Below, piece by piece: positions 11,560 to 21,659 of a DNA stretch of 64,000 nt (within the stretch, counting starts at the first letter, position 1; the number at the start of each line of letters is the position of its first letter). This stretch comes from Chinchilla lanigera (taxonomy: Eukaryota; Chordata; Mammalia; Rodentia; Chinchillidae): positions 7,027,477 to 7,091,476 of the forward strand of contig NW_004955473.1 of the NCBI RefSeq assembly GCF_000276665.1, given 5' to 3'. Made by a program: the position numbers and the translations under genes. The notes under the pieces were generated by a model. It was not told the origin of the DNA and ran no database searches. It saw only the letters and a program-made list of their open reading frames with translations.

Positions 11560-12260
11560 ATAACATTATATCAGTTTTATATTATTTGTTTTCTCCATCT
11601 TTATTTCCATATAAAACCTTAGAGCTTTTATAATTATGATGAGAAAATATAATATTTCCTTGATTTCATTTCCTTTACTTTGAATGGCTTCCAAAAAGAA
11701 ATGTTGATATATTTCATTAAAGCTTACCTTAGTGTTTCTTCATATTAATGCTGCAAATACAATTTATTTGTATTGTCGATGGTTTGTAAGCAAAAATATA
11801 GAATGTAAGCATTCTACTTCAAAGCTTTCTAGAGTCTCTGTTTTTCTTTTATTCATACATTTCTCTAAATGATCCGAAATGGTTTACATATTGAGTCACT
11901 TAAAATGAAGCTTCTGTAGGTAAATATTTAACATTTTGCAGAGATGTTCTGTAATGAACAGTGTTTTGCTTCTCCATCTTTCTTCTCAGGCCAACCAGAA
12001 AAATGTGTTACTTGACATTGTTACATAGAGTAGAAGGTGTATGCTCATTTGTGTTAGTGTTTGTGTGTGCTCTTCTGTATTCTGTTACTTCATATTTCAA
12101 GTCTGTGGCTTTTCTAAGAAACAGAGAAAGTGTAGCATCTTCTACAATCTTCAGGTCTTGATGACATTTTGGGCTGTTTTGTTCACTAATTTCTGCAGTT
12201 ACAAGTCCATCTATGATTACATACTGAAGTTCATGCTTTTTTTTAAAAAAAAATGATATT
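11560..12260. other. Gene-free interval, nothing recognised
   Basis: AT-rich sequence with a moderately T-rich middle. The overlapping frames at 11,961-12,161 and 12,041-12,256 show no domain and no signs of selection that I can see. Confidence 0.4.
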
Positions 12261-12809
12261 ATTTCCCAAGAAGATACAGACTATCAATAGCATGAGAACA
12301 AACATCGGCAGTCCAAATACAAAAACTAATATTTTCACTTACCCATTTTACAGCATATAAATAGCTGTTATTATCTCTATTTTACACTCACTATACAAAC
12401 AACACAATATGCAAACATATCTTCATGATGAAAATATTTTTATGTAAATTTAATAAAATAAAAATATTATAACAAAGTTAAAAAATAAATATCATTTTCA
12501 ACTGTATATGTATAACTGCATGTGTATGCATATGTTAATGACAGAAAAATAGAAATACCAGGAAAAAAGAAAAAGCTATATATATTGAGAGATCTATGAG
12601 TGGATATGTAGATTACAAAGAATCATGTTTTCATACGTATTACTCTCTAAAGACAGAATTAGGTCATACAAAAATGAATAAATTTGTAGAGAGATTCAAT
12701 AAATTCAGCTCTGGCACATAGAGTTAGAGCCATGGTAGAAGCCCAGTAGAAATCTTAATCTGGAAAAATTTGTCACTAAATTTGCTTTAATAATTGTCAT
12801 AATGTTTAC

Positions 12810-13370
12810 AGTGAAGTATAGTTAAAGAAACATTCACATATCATAAGTGTACAGCTAAGTGAATATTCACAGCTGAATATATAGACTTATCCATTATCTA
12901 CACTAGAAAATACATTTTCAGCATCATAAAAGTACATTCAGGAGTTAATCTCATTCAAACATGATCAACATCCTTGCTTTTATCATCACAAATTACTTCT
13001 CTACTGTTTAATATTAATATATATCAATTTATATGTAGTAAAGTAAGTACATACTTTTATTATACTCAAATAATGAAAACTATACAACAATTAATATTCA
13101 CACTCTAAGAATGAAATGGAATTCCTTAGCTATTTAGTATATATTTATGGCTGACTATACCAGCTATGGCTAAGCAGTTGTCCAAAATGAGTATTCCAAT
13201 TTGTTCTTCCACCAGAAATATGAGAATTCAGTTTGTTTTACATCCTCACTAAAACTTGGTACTTTTTCATTCTAAGATTTGAGGAGTATGAGTTATTTAA
13301 CTGTTTTGAAATTTTACTTTAATTAGAATTTCCTTGATGACCTGCAAATGTGGAACAAATGTTAATATAT
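12810..13370 (-). mobile_element. Ancient LINE-1 (L1M-type) 3'UTR
   Basis: In plus orientation it reads GTGAAGTATAGTTAAAGAAACATTCACATATCATAAG...GTGTACAGCTAAGTGAATATTCACAG, then CATCATAAAAGTACATTCAGGAG. It ends with CATCCTCACTAAAACTTGG and ATTAGAATTTCCTTGATGACC. The order matches the reverse complement of old L1M 3'UTR/ORF2 ends. A second copy with the same order is at 61,915-62,690. Confidence 0.5.
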
Positions 13371-13399
13371 ATCTTGATGATTTGGGGCATAACGTTTTG

Positions 13400-14535
13400 G
13401 TGAATAATCCAAACTTTCTACTTGCGTAAGTAGCATAGTTCAGAAGATTTGCAAATTCTGTTTTAGAATGGACATCAGTAGACTACAGTGTTATTATTAA
13501 AACAACAATATTAATAATAATGAAAATAGTTTCAATAAAAAAGTCCTTAATAACAATATGTAAATTAAAATAAAACAAATTAGTAAATGTAGCATGTTTC
13601 ATTTTCTTAGACGATGACAAACTAAAATTACAGTCTTCTTTTGAGGAATTTTTCACAGTTGAAGTTCCCAGTATGAATTCTGAGTTAGTATTAAAAAAAC
13701 CTTTTATTTGAGTATGAAAAAATTAATAAAATTAAGTCAATATAATGTGTTATCATATTTTGTCTTGTTTTAATTCCAAAATATAAAAGCTCTGCATGTC
13801 ACCATATATTAAACAACTAAATTACAAATTGATTTATTTTGAAATCCAAACGTGATTAACTATTATAAGCTTTCTGTACAGCATTCCTACTGAGAAAGTA
13901 ACAAAAATATTATGTGGTCATTACATAAATGTTTGTTACTAATTTATGTGGAACTTGAACATATCTTAATATGTATCATAGAAAGACTTTAAAAATGTGA
14001 TATAAATGTCTCTCTGATAAATAAAGGTCATCCTAGCATAGAGTGTTAGGCAGAGTGATATTCTTTTACAGCTGTTAAATATCCATTCACTGAAATATAT
14101 ACTTACATTAATGATTTAAGGTTACAGATGAAATTGTTTGCTAATCAACAGATCTTGAGCTGGGATATTATCCTGGATTACCTAGGTCGTGTCAGGGTAA
14201 AGCTTATAGGCAAAAAGGATTCCTCGAAAGTCAGGGTAATAAAATGCAAGGAAGGCTCAACTAGTATTTACTTACTATAATGCTTAAGCTCAATTATGTC
14301 TACTTAATTAGCTTGGGAGCTGCCTAAAGAATTCGTAAGGCCCACTTTGGGAGTGTCTGGGTGTGTGTTCAAGGTCTGACATTTACTGTACTATATATGG
14401 TCCATGCCACCCTACTCTTAGCACTGTTCTCATGCTCTACTTCATCTACAGTGATCTAACAGCTTTTTCTCTGTTAGGTATACCACAGTGATGTTTCCTT
14501 TTAGACAGTGGTCCATGGATTGAATTCTTTTTTAA
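13400..14535. other. AT-rich interval, nothing recognised
   Basis: No supported element or open frame. The GC content rises slightly near 14,150-14,460 without a recognisable repeat. Confidence 0.4.
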
Positions 14536-14539
14536 CACT

Positions 14540-14640
14540 GAATATTTTTAAATCTTGAAGTAAAGAAAAATAAACAATAAAGACAGCAGCATAAAATTTG
14601 AAAAAAAGATTGTATGAGAGCAACAGTGAGGAAAGAAGAA
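14540..14640 (-). repeat. LINE-1 3' end module (short)
   Basis: AAGAAAAATAAACAATAAAGACAGCAGCATAAAATTTGAAAAAAAGATTG matches, in order and spacing, 52,980-53,030 (inside the class II ERV) and 54,760-54,805. It is minus oriented and fragmentary. Confidence 0.45.
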
Positions 14641-14689
14641 AGGGAAAGGAAAAATGGATAAATAAATACATGGATTGGATTCTTAGAAA

Positions 14690-14772
14690 TCATGAGTTAA
14701 ATAAACTCCTCTGTGATTGGTTCTTTTTGGACATTGTGTCTCAGCAACGAGAAATTTGATTAATACATGAAT
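14690..14772 (+). mobile_element. 3' end of a MaLR-type LTR
   Basis: AGTTAAATAAACTCCTCTGTGATTGG, then GACATTGTGTCTCAGCAACGAGAAATTTGATTAATACA has the poly(A)-signal-to-end layout seen in the LTR at 34,885-34,957. The rest of the LTR is absent. Confidence 0.4.
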
Positions 14773-15034
14773 GTTAAAAATCAAAAGTGGCCATAAGCAA
14801 AGCACATAAGTAGTCTTAAGATTTTAAGAAACTTAAGACAATAGATTATTCCTGTAGTTGGTTGAAGAGTACTCCTCCAAAATAGATGCACAGTAAAACC
14901 ACGGATTCTAAGTAACTTGTTTTACAAGTGTTCCTCAAGATGCACAAATGTTTCTAACAAATTTTAACTTGAAAATTGAGCGATGTCTTGCAATTCGAGT
15001 AGCTGAACTCAAATTGTCATAACTAAGTCAGTGA

Positions 15035-15540
15035 TTCTCTCTTTCTTTCTCTCTCTATCTACTTCTGGGTGATTGCCTTCAAACAGCAAGAGACTATGGA
15101 AGAGATCTAACCGATGAAGGAATCCCTAACTTCAAATGAGAAAAGGGAATTGTGCAAAATGTGGGAAAAGGTGCAAAATTTTGTACAAAACTACCACCCA
15201 CTGAAACTGTAGCTGTGGAAGCGATGAATCTTTTTAACAACAATGCAATGTCACATTTCTGAAAAATCCTCAAAGGGAGAAAAAGCAGGAGTCATTGGAT
15301 AGGTTCCTTCTTAAATTTGCATGAAAAGGTAAAGATTCCAGTGAAGCAATATGGAGCAGTGATTCTGTTATTGATAGTGAAAGTGATTCTACACAGTGAC
15401 CCTTCTCTCTTTTGTCTCTCTCACACAAGCTACAATGTTTTCGAAGGTAAGTGGAGGGTTATTGGTTTATTTTTCTTATGTTTCGTATTTCTTTTATTAT
15501 TTTATTTTATTTCATTATTGCCCTCATTTTCATAAGAAAA
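15035..15540 (+). mobile_element. Decayed DNA-transposon-like copy A (Tigger-like C-terminus?)
   Basis: This segment aligns by eye, in order, with the reverse complement of 49,395-49,935. Both contain a broken coding stretch resembling an NLFNDN.MSHF..ILK motif (here AMNLFNNNAMSHF at about 15,223-15,261) preceded by a decayed HP/NK-type patch. The motif recalls the C-terminal part of proteins from Tigger-like DNA transposons, but this is from memory. Stops and frame shifts run throughout. The 72-aa frame at 15,317-15,535 is a non-homologous frame over its right part. Confidence 0.45.
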
Positions 15541-15549
15541 TTTTTGAGT

Positions 15550-16500
15550 AGTGGCATGAATCATCTGTGTTTCAATTAATTTTAGGGTATGGAATGAATT
15601 TTCTTGCTTTCAATTATTGTATTTTTATTGAGAAATTCACTTTAAAATACAAGAGATATGAAACATAAGCATGTTTCCAGAAGAAAATTATTCTCACAAA
15701 CCAAAATTTTACTGTATATATAAAATCACTAGACACCAGAGCAAATGTGACTGTTACTTTATTTTGAAAAAGACTCTTTCAGATATAATATCTTGAGATA
15801 AAATAATCCTTAAGTAAGCGCATGATATCTAAATGTAATGATAAAAGTGTTTCACAAAATGTAAAGATAAAGGATGCAAAAATGTACAGATAAAGGAAAG
15901 AAGCAGTTATTGAAGATCACCACCTGGTCATGTTTACACTAAAAGTGTTATTCAGAGTGGCTAAATGGTGCTTCTAAAGATGAGAAGCTCTTTACTATTT
16001 CCTGTCGATATGTTCATTTCCTTCTAGACTCCATATTCTGTTTAATTTATTTATCCATTTGTATTTATGCTAACATTATTGTCTTTTGAGGACTGTGGAT
16101 TTTAGTATATTTTGAAGTCGTATAACATAATGCCTCACTTTTTTGTCTTTTTGCTCAAAATAACTTTACCTATTCAGAATATTTTGTGTTCTCATAAAAT
16201 TTTTACAATTGTACTTTTCTATTTTTGTAAATAATGTAATTGGATTTTAATAGAGATTCCATTGACTGCTTTTAACTACACTTTAACACACAAATTCTTT
16301 CAACTCACAAGATATTAAGACAAGATACCATTCAATATTTTGTGTGTCATTTACATTATCTTTTATCAATATTTTATACTTTTATTACTTCAATTCTTCC
16401 CTATTAGGTTACTTTTCCATTTTGAAAAGTCTCTTATACTCTTTTTAAATTTAAAGATTGTGATCTTTTGTTGCTTCACCCCCCTTTTGATATATTTTCA
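15550..16500. other. AT-rich interval, nothing recognised
   Basis: T-rich in the second half, with no supported gene. The region near 16,020-16,280 has a weak old-L1 feel (GATATGTTCATTTCC, TATTTTGTGTTCTCA), but too little to call. Confidence 0.4.
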
Positions 16501-16540
16501 TCTTTTTTTCTCTCTCACAGTGGACTCCAATTATTTTCTT

Positions 16541-16633
16541 TTTATTTTTTCTTTTTGTTTCTTTTTGTGCCAAGAATCAAACTTAGGGCCTCGCACTTGC
16601 CAGGTAGGTGCTGTGCTGCTGAGGCACCTCCCT
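16541..16633 (-). mobile_element. ID-type SINE, diverged
   Basis: A T-rich tail is followed by GTGCCAAGAATCAAACTTAGGGCCTCGCACTTGCCAGGTAGGTGC and a degenerate 5' end. A perfect 18-bp target-site duplication, GACTCCAATTATTTTCTT, lies at 16,523-16,540 and 16,634-16,651. The body is diverged from the young ID consensus, yet the TSD is intact. This suggests an older or different ID source gene. The 124-aa frame at 16,340-16,714 runs across it and is not a gene. Confidence 0.9.
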
Positions 16634-16699
16634 GACTCCAATTATTTTCTTATGTCATCTAGAAATGCTCACTTTCCCCAAAATTATGTAACCTCCCAG

Positions 16700-17425
16700 G
16701 TACAATTACTGTAACCTTTGAGGAACATTCATCCATTGACTTATTAAATAGCTAGTTCTGTCATTATTTACACTGGAGTGTAACCCTACATATTTTAGGA
16801 TAGTCTTCTCATATGATACTATCAAGTAGTTATTGATGATATGCTTAATTACAACAAAATCCTTTGTTCCTTTTTTTCCTCTCTTCACTAAATGGCAACT
16901 TTCAGAAGGCTAGGAGGGACACCTTAATTTTTTATACGCCATTTTATTTCTTGATTTTCTTACAATGCATATAGACATGCAATACATAATTATTGAGTGA
17001 TTAAATGCTGGAGAAAAGAATATATTAGTTAAATATTAGGTTTAAATCAATATCTTTACTTTTAGAATTTCATGGATTACTCACATCATTGCATATATAT
17101 GAGAAGAAAATAGGGTGTCCAATTTTATCTAGAGCTATCATACAGATAGTTGGACAGCATCTTTTACAATTGAGATTAACAATTGCATGCCTTATAAAAG
17201 TGGACTTAAATTAGTCTCAATTCATTCCCATAATCACAATTATTTCACTGTGCCACAAAGAGTGATATTTAAGTCAAATCACTGTTTATTTTTCTCTGCA
17301 AAGCAATTTCCCCTCTAAAAACTAGAGAGATGCAATAAAGTTTAAAATGCTAAATGTGGTCAAACTAAATAATTCCTGAAAGAAATCTATAAATAAGTGT
17401 AAAGTTTTTAATATATTAAAGTGGT
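16700..17425. other. AT-rich interval, nothing recognised
   Basis: No element or gene supported in this stretch. Confidence 0.4.
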
Positions 17426-17430
17426 GTTTG

Positions 17431-17611
17431 AAGCCAAGCTATGTGGCATATACCTGTACTCTCAGCAAATAAAGAGGCTGTGGCAAGATGACAGCAAGAT
17501 TGTGACCAATCTGGTCAATTTAGTGTGACCATGTTTATGAAAGAAAAAGGAGAAAAAGGTGTAGCTCAGTGGCAAAATGCTTGCCTTGCATGTGTGAGGC
17601 CTTAGCTCCAA
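17431..17611 (+). mobile_element. B1-ID dimeric SINE
   Basis: The left monomer is B1-like (AAGCCAAGCTATGTGGCATATACCTGTACTCTCAGC). The right monomer is ID-like (AGGTGTAGCTCAGTGGCAAAATGCTTGCCTTGCATGTGTGAGG). It ends directly in a (CA)n microsatellite, which probably grew from its tail. Confidence 0.7.
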
Positions 17612-17613
17612 TA

Positions 17614-17651
<38 letters not shown>
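17612..17651. repeat. (CA)20 microsatellite
   Basis: A nearly pure CA dinucleotide run at the tail of the B1-ID dimer. The 97-aa minus frame at 17,462-17,755 translates it as a CV repeat. Confidence 0.95.
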
Positions 17652-17652
<1 letters not shown>

Positions 17653-17829
17653 TGATCCATTCCCTATCTTGTATAGCATAATTAAATCTGAAATGAAAAT
17701 CTAGATATTTATTTCCACTCCAGTAGGCAAAGCAATGGTGTCCAACGTTGTCCATTTGCTAATCCCCATATTTTGGAAATTTGTTCATTTACATGGCAAA
17801 ATGCGATTAAGTTTGCAGATGGAAGTGGG

Positions 17830-18130
17830 TCACTGGTCAGGCGAATTATAATAGGGCTATTACAAATTATTGGTGCAAATCATACAAGCTTTTAAAAGGG
17901 AGGACAAAAGTGTAGGTCAGAGTGACTTACTGGGAGTAGGACTCAAACCAATGTTACTGGCTTTGACTAGGTAAGAAGACAATCATGAGGTGAGAAATGT
18001 CAAAACCTTGATTTTTGGAACAAAAGTAATTGTGTTATAATTCTAACTTACAGAATTGTAAGATAATGGATTTGCATTATTCCAAGCCACCAATTTTGTA
18101 GAAATTTCAGTAGTTATAGAAAATTAATAC
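17830..18130 (+). mobile_element. MLT1-type LTR relic
   Basis: It ends with ACAGAATTGTAAGATAATGGATTTGCATTATTCCAAGCCACCAATTTTGTAGAAATTTCAGTAGTTATAGAAAATTAATACAA. This corresponds to the conserved end of MLT1-like LTRs (AGCCACTAAGTTTGTGGTAATTTG...). Upstream GACTTACTGGGAGTAGG-like text is consistent. It is old and noncoding. Confidence 0.45.
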
Positions 18131-18134
18131 AAAT

Positions 18135-19485
18135 GAATGGAAAAATAATATCTAGAGATGTCATAGCTCAGAAGGTCACTTGAGAAAGCTGAAGTACATC
18201 AGGATCCTAACAATTAGACTTGGATACAAGAAGTCAGATTTTAAGCAAAGAATTTCAACAAGAGCACAGCTAATAAGAATGGAAATATGATTTATGCTAA
18301 TAGCTATTATTACTTTTTCCAGCATCCATTTTGTCTATGGAGGCTAGCATTACAGCCATTTTCCAGAGGAAAAAAAAGTGAAGGAACTTACCTAGGTTAC
18401 AAATTAACTTAGTAAATGTTCATAGAATTTATACAAAGTTAGTTTAATGTATTGTTATAGATGCACCAATAACAATGCACATTATTGCAAATTTTAATGT
18501 ATGCATTATAATACTATCTAGTGTTATCAGTTTTAAATATTTAATTCTGTCTTTATATGATATTTTGAGAAGAGTAATAAATACGTGTTCTGAAAAGATG
18601 AGACATGGATATAAGCAAAATATAGTTCTTTTTAAGCAATATTCTGTCCTTCCTCCCTGATAAGACATCATTCATCAGGTAAATATGTCATTAAGCTAAT
18701 ATAAGGATAGGCATGATTATTCACTAATTAATATAAATCTTATGGTTTCTAGATTATACAGTGATTTCCACGGCAATTTAAGACACCATGTGGCTCAAAA
18801 GATAGGAAATTATTTTTCCAGAAATCATCAACTACTATCGAGGTACCTCCAATGAAAATAAATCTTTGCTGGCCTGCAATTAAAGATTATAATTATTAAC
18901 TTTCATTTGCATTGCTGATCCCACTATAGCCTTTGAGAAATTATGTTTGTCCCTCATCTGTTGTCAGCATTTGAACCTGTCCTCCTCTCAATGAACAGGA
19001 TAGTAATTGTTAAAATGTTATTCTTTTCTTAAACACCAGCATCTAGTCTAGTGTACAATGAAATGTCCAAATAATTAACCATTGCATTACATAACAATAT
19101 CCTGAAAGATCACTGAAAAGTAAGATTTCTGTATAAATATTTCTCTCTATCATAGAACAACAGGGGAATGAGTTTGTTTGACAGTACCTGTCTGTATATA
19201 ACTGGGGTGAGAGAATAAAGAAGAAGTGAGGAAAACAAACTTGAGAACATTGTACTTGCTTTGGATATGAATTTTTAATACTGTAAGCAGCTTTCCAAAC
19301 AAAAAGTTGTACATATTAAAAATTACTGCCAAGTCAGTTGGGGTCACTAAAGATACTTGTGATGGTGAGTCTTTCATTGAATTTCTTCCCAAGAGTAATG
19401 AAAGACAATTTTTCTAGCTCCTACTTTATTATACTCAGTGTTATTGAATAAATATCATTCTAATGCTGGTCATTCAATTTTATGA
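18135..19485. other. AT-rich interval, nothing recognised
   Basis: Antiparallel frames at 18,444-18,671 and 18,475-18,660 and the 80-aa minus frame at 19,150-19,392 have no recognisable motif. No repeat family is assigned. Confidence 0.4.
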
Positions 19486-19489
19486 CAGT

Positions 19490-19605
19490 TATATATATAT
19501 ATTTATATATATTATGAGTATTATATATAATGAAATATACATATATAATACAGTAATATATGATACATATATAATGCATATATAGTGCCTATATATAGCA
19601 TTATC
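19490..19605. repeat. TA-rich low-complexity tract
   Basis: Runs of TATATA and ATATAT with near-palindromic stretches, capable of local hairpins. No other signal. Confidence 0.8.
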
Positions 19606-19835
19606 TGAACCTCTGGTCTGTCCCAGGTTGGCATTCATGGGCCAATTTCAATATGTAAATTCAGCTAAATTGTCACAATCGTATTTTGTTTTTAAACAAT
19701 CAGTTTTTCAACAGTAATATAAAAAAGACTTATGCAGCTGTATAACTTTACATATAACCGTAATAAATTTTATCTGAATAGCTTTAATTAAGACCTTAAT
19801 ATATCTATCAGAAATAGTTTTTTTTTTTTTTTTTT

Positions 19836-19900
19836 GAGCTGGATGTTTAGATTAGTGGTAGAGCACTTACATTCCACGTGTAAGATCATGAGTTTGATTA
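19836..19900 (+). mobile_element. Old ID-type SINE fragment
   Basis: GAGCTGGATGTTTAGATTAGTGGTAGAGCACTTACATTCCACGTGTAAGATCATGAGTTTGATT is a mutated ID body. It is preceded by an 18-T run that does not belong to its own 3' tail. No TSD is evident. Confidence 0.55.
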
Positions 19901-20129
19901 AAGTTTTAAATAAAATGGTTGTGATGTACTAAGACATTTTTAGCTGAATATCGTATACATAACTAAACGCTATGGATATTCTTGAGAGCTTCTATATATT
20001 ATGAGTAGGAGAGATATCCACGGCATGATGATACTGGTGAAATTTTTCCATATTGATAGAGAACCAGAAATCTCCACTGCCTGTGGGAGGTGAACTTCTT
20101 CAACCAGTTATAGCTTAACATCAATATTA

Positions 20130-20236
20130 TTATTATTTGTTATTTGTTTTTTGGGGTTTTTTTGGTACTGGGAACTGAACTCAGGACCTCATGCTTGCCA
20201 GGCAGGCGCTGTGCCACTGAACTATATCCCCAGCCC
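20130..20236 (-). mobile_element. ID SINE
   Basis: TTTTTTTGGTACTGGGAACTGAACTCAGGACCTCATGCTTGCCAGGCAGGCGC...ATATCCCCAGCCC is a reverse ID. Imperfect direct repeats TAACATCAATATTA (20,116-20,129) and TAATATCAGTATTA (20,237-20,250) flank it. Confidence 0.9.
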
Positions 20237-20894
20237 TAATATCAGTATTAAATAGCTCAGATCCTTCCACCTCTTCCAGAAAGACATGATGAAACATTAT
20301 TCTGATGTATTCACCTAGAAGTCTAGTGAAAAAGCAAATAGAGCTCTTGATTCGTGCTCACATTTGCATTTCCAAGTAATTTAACATAAATTGATTTTAT
20401 ATGTTTAATGAAATCAATATATACATACATGTATATATATATGACTAAAATTATTTCTTTTTCATAAAAATGAGGACAATTGTGATGCATGTTTTGTATT
20501 ATGATTCTTGTGACTCTATATACTACTGTCAGTATTAATCCATTTTTAAGGTAGGAAATTAGGGTTCAAGTAAAATGGTTTAAATCACTGGGTAAAACCT
20601 TCCAAAGTCAAGAAAACCCAAGGGAAATGAACAAAACACAAAATACAGGATGACTGTGCAGCTCCTGAAAATTTTACAAAGAAACAATCAAAAAGAGCTA
20701 TTTTCGACTCTTCATTTCCATCTAGCAACAAGCAATGCCAATCTTTCGATATAGAAGTTTCAATCTGGTGCCAGGCCAAGTGAGTTTTTCATAGGACAAT
20801 TGTCTCAAGGCCTTACTTTTATAACGGAGAAGCCAATCCAGGAATTCCAGATAAAATAGACACACTTCATTTATTCTCATGACCAGTATGAGTC

Positions 20895-21100
20895 TGTTCA
20901 CAATCCCGCTCTCACTCTGCATAGTGTACTTCTTTTTCCCCTTCAATAACTGTATATCCCCATTAGCTTTTGGGTGCGTCTTGTCTAACCCTTTCTTCTG
21001 GACACCAAGAACCTTGAATGATTTCCCCCAGGACCCACCATGTGGTAATATGCCTTGGCAAGCCAGTCAGGAGGGAAGATCCCTTTGTGGGTAATTTCTT
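20895..21100 (+). mobile_element. Possible retroviral-LTR-like segment A
   Basis: GTGCGTCTTGTC, then GGACACCAAGAACCTTGAATGATTTCCCCCAGGACCCACCAT aligns with 24,645-24,730 at roughly 70 percent over about 85 bp. The spacing suggests the two ends of one element, but LTR borders, a primer-binding site and pol are not visible. Confidence 0.3.
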
Positions 21101-21499
21101 TGTTTTTCTGTTCTTTTTCTCATTTTTATGTCTTTGGTTGTACATGGCAATCATGAGTCACAGTTAAAAGCCTCTGGGGCATCTGACATTTTAGGCTCCA
21201 CGAGGTTCAAGGAAAATTGAGCATACCATTCAGGTTCAATGTGTAGGTGACCCAAAGTTTAATATCTCTTGCTTCCACACTTTTCTCTTCCCAATAATTT
21301 ATTCAGCTTTCTAATTCTTTTTGGGGTGACAGCTATCAGAAACTTGGTCTCCTGCTTAAGTAGCCACGTACTCAGCCTACGCCATCTTATGCTCACCATG
21401 ATCAAAGTTTCATTTGGGAATTTCCTCTAGGTGGCCTTTGTCTACAACTGCCCTTTGAGTCACTTGCCTCTGGGCTACATTTTCTAAACCTCAAGTTGC

Positions 21500-21640
21500 T
21501 AATCTGAACTGCTTTGAATAAAACAGTATGCAATATAACAGCCATTACGGAGTTCCTATCACCTGGTTTTGAATATCTGTATCGCTTTAAATTTTTTTCT
21601 AACTTTTATTTTCTTTAACATAAAAAAATAAAAAACAAAA
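21500..21640 (+). repeat. LINE-1 3' end module
   Basis: AACAGTATGCAATATAACAGCC, TTCCTATCACCTGGTTTTGAATATCTGTATCGCTTT and an A/T-rich tail match copies at 9.93 and 60.23 kb. Confidence 0.45.
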
Positions 21641-21659
21641 GAAATAAAAAAGTGATTAT

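Noticed and set aside
16340..16714. 124-codon plus frame
   Set aside because: It crosses a reverse ID SINE and T-rich sequence, with no protein features.
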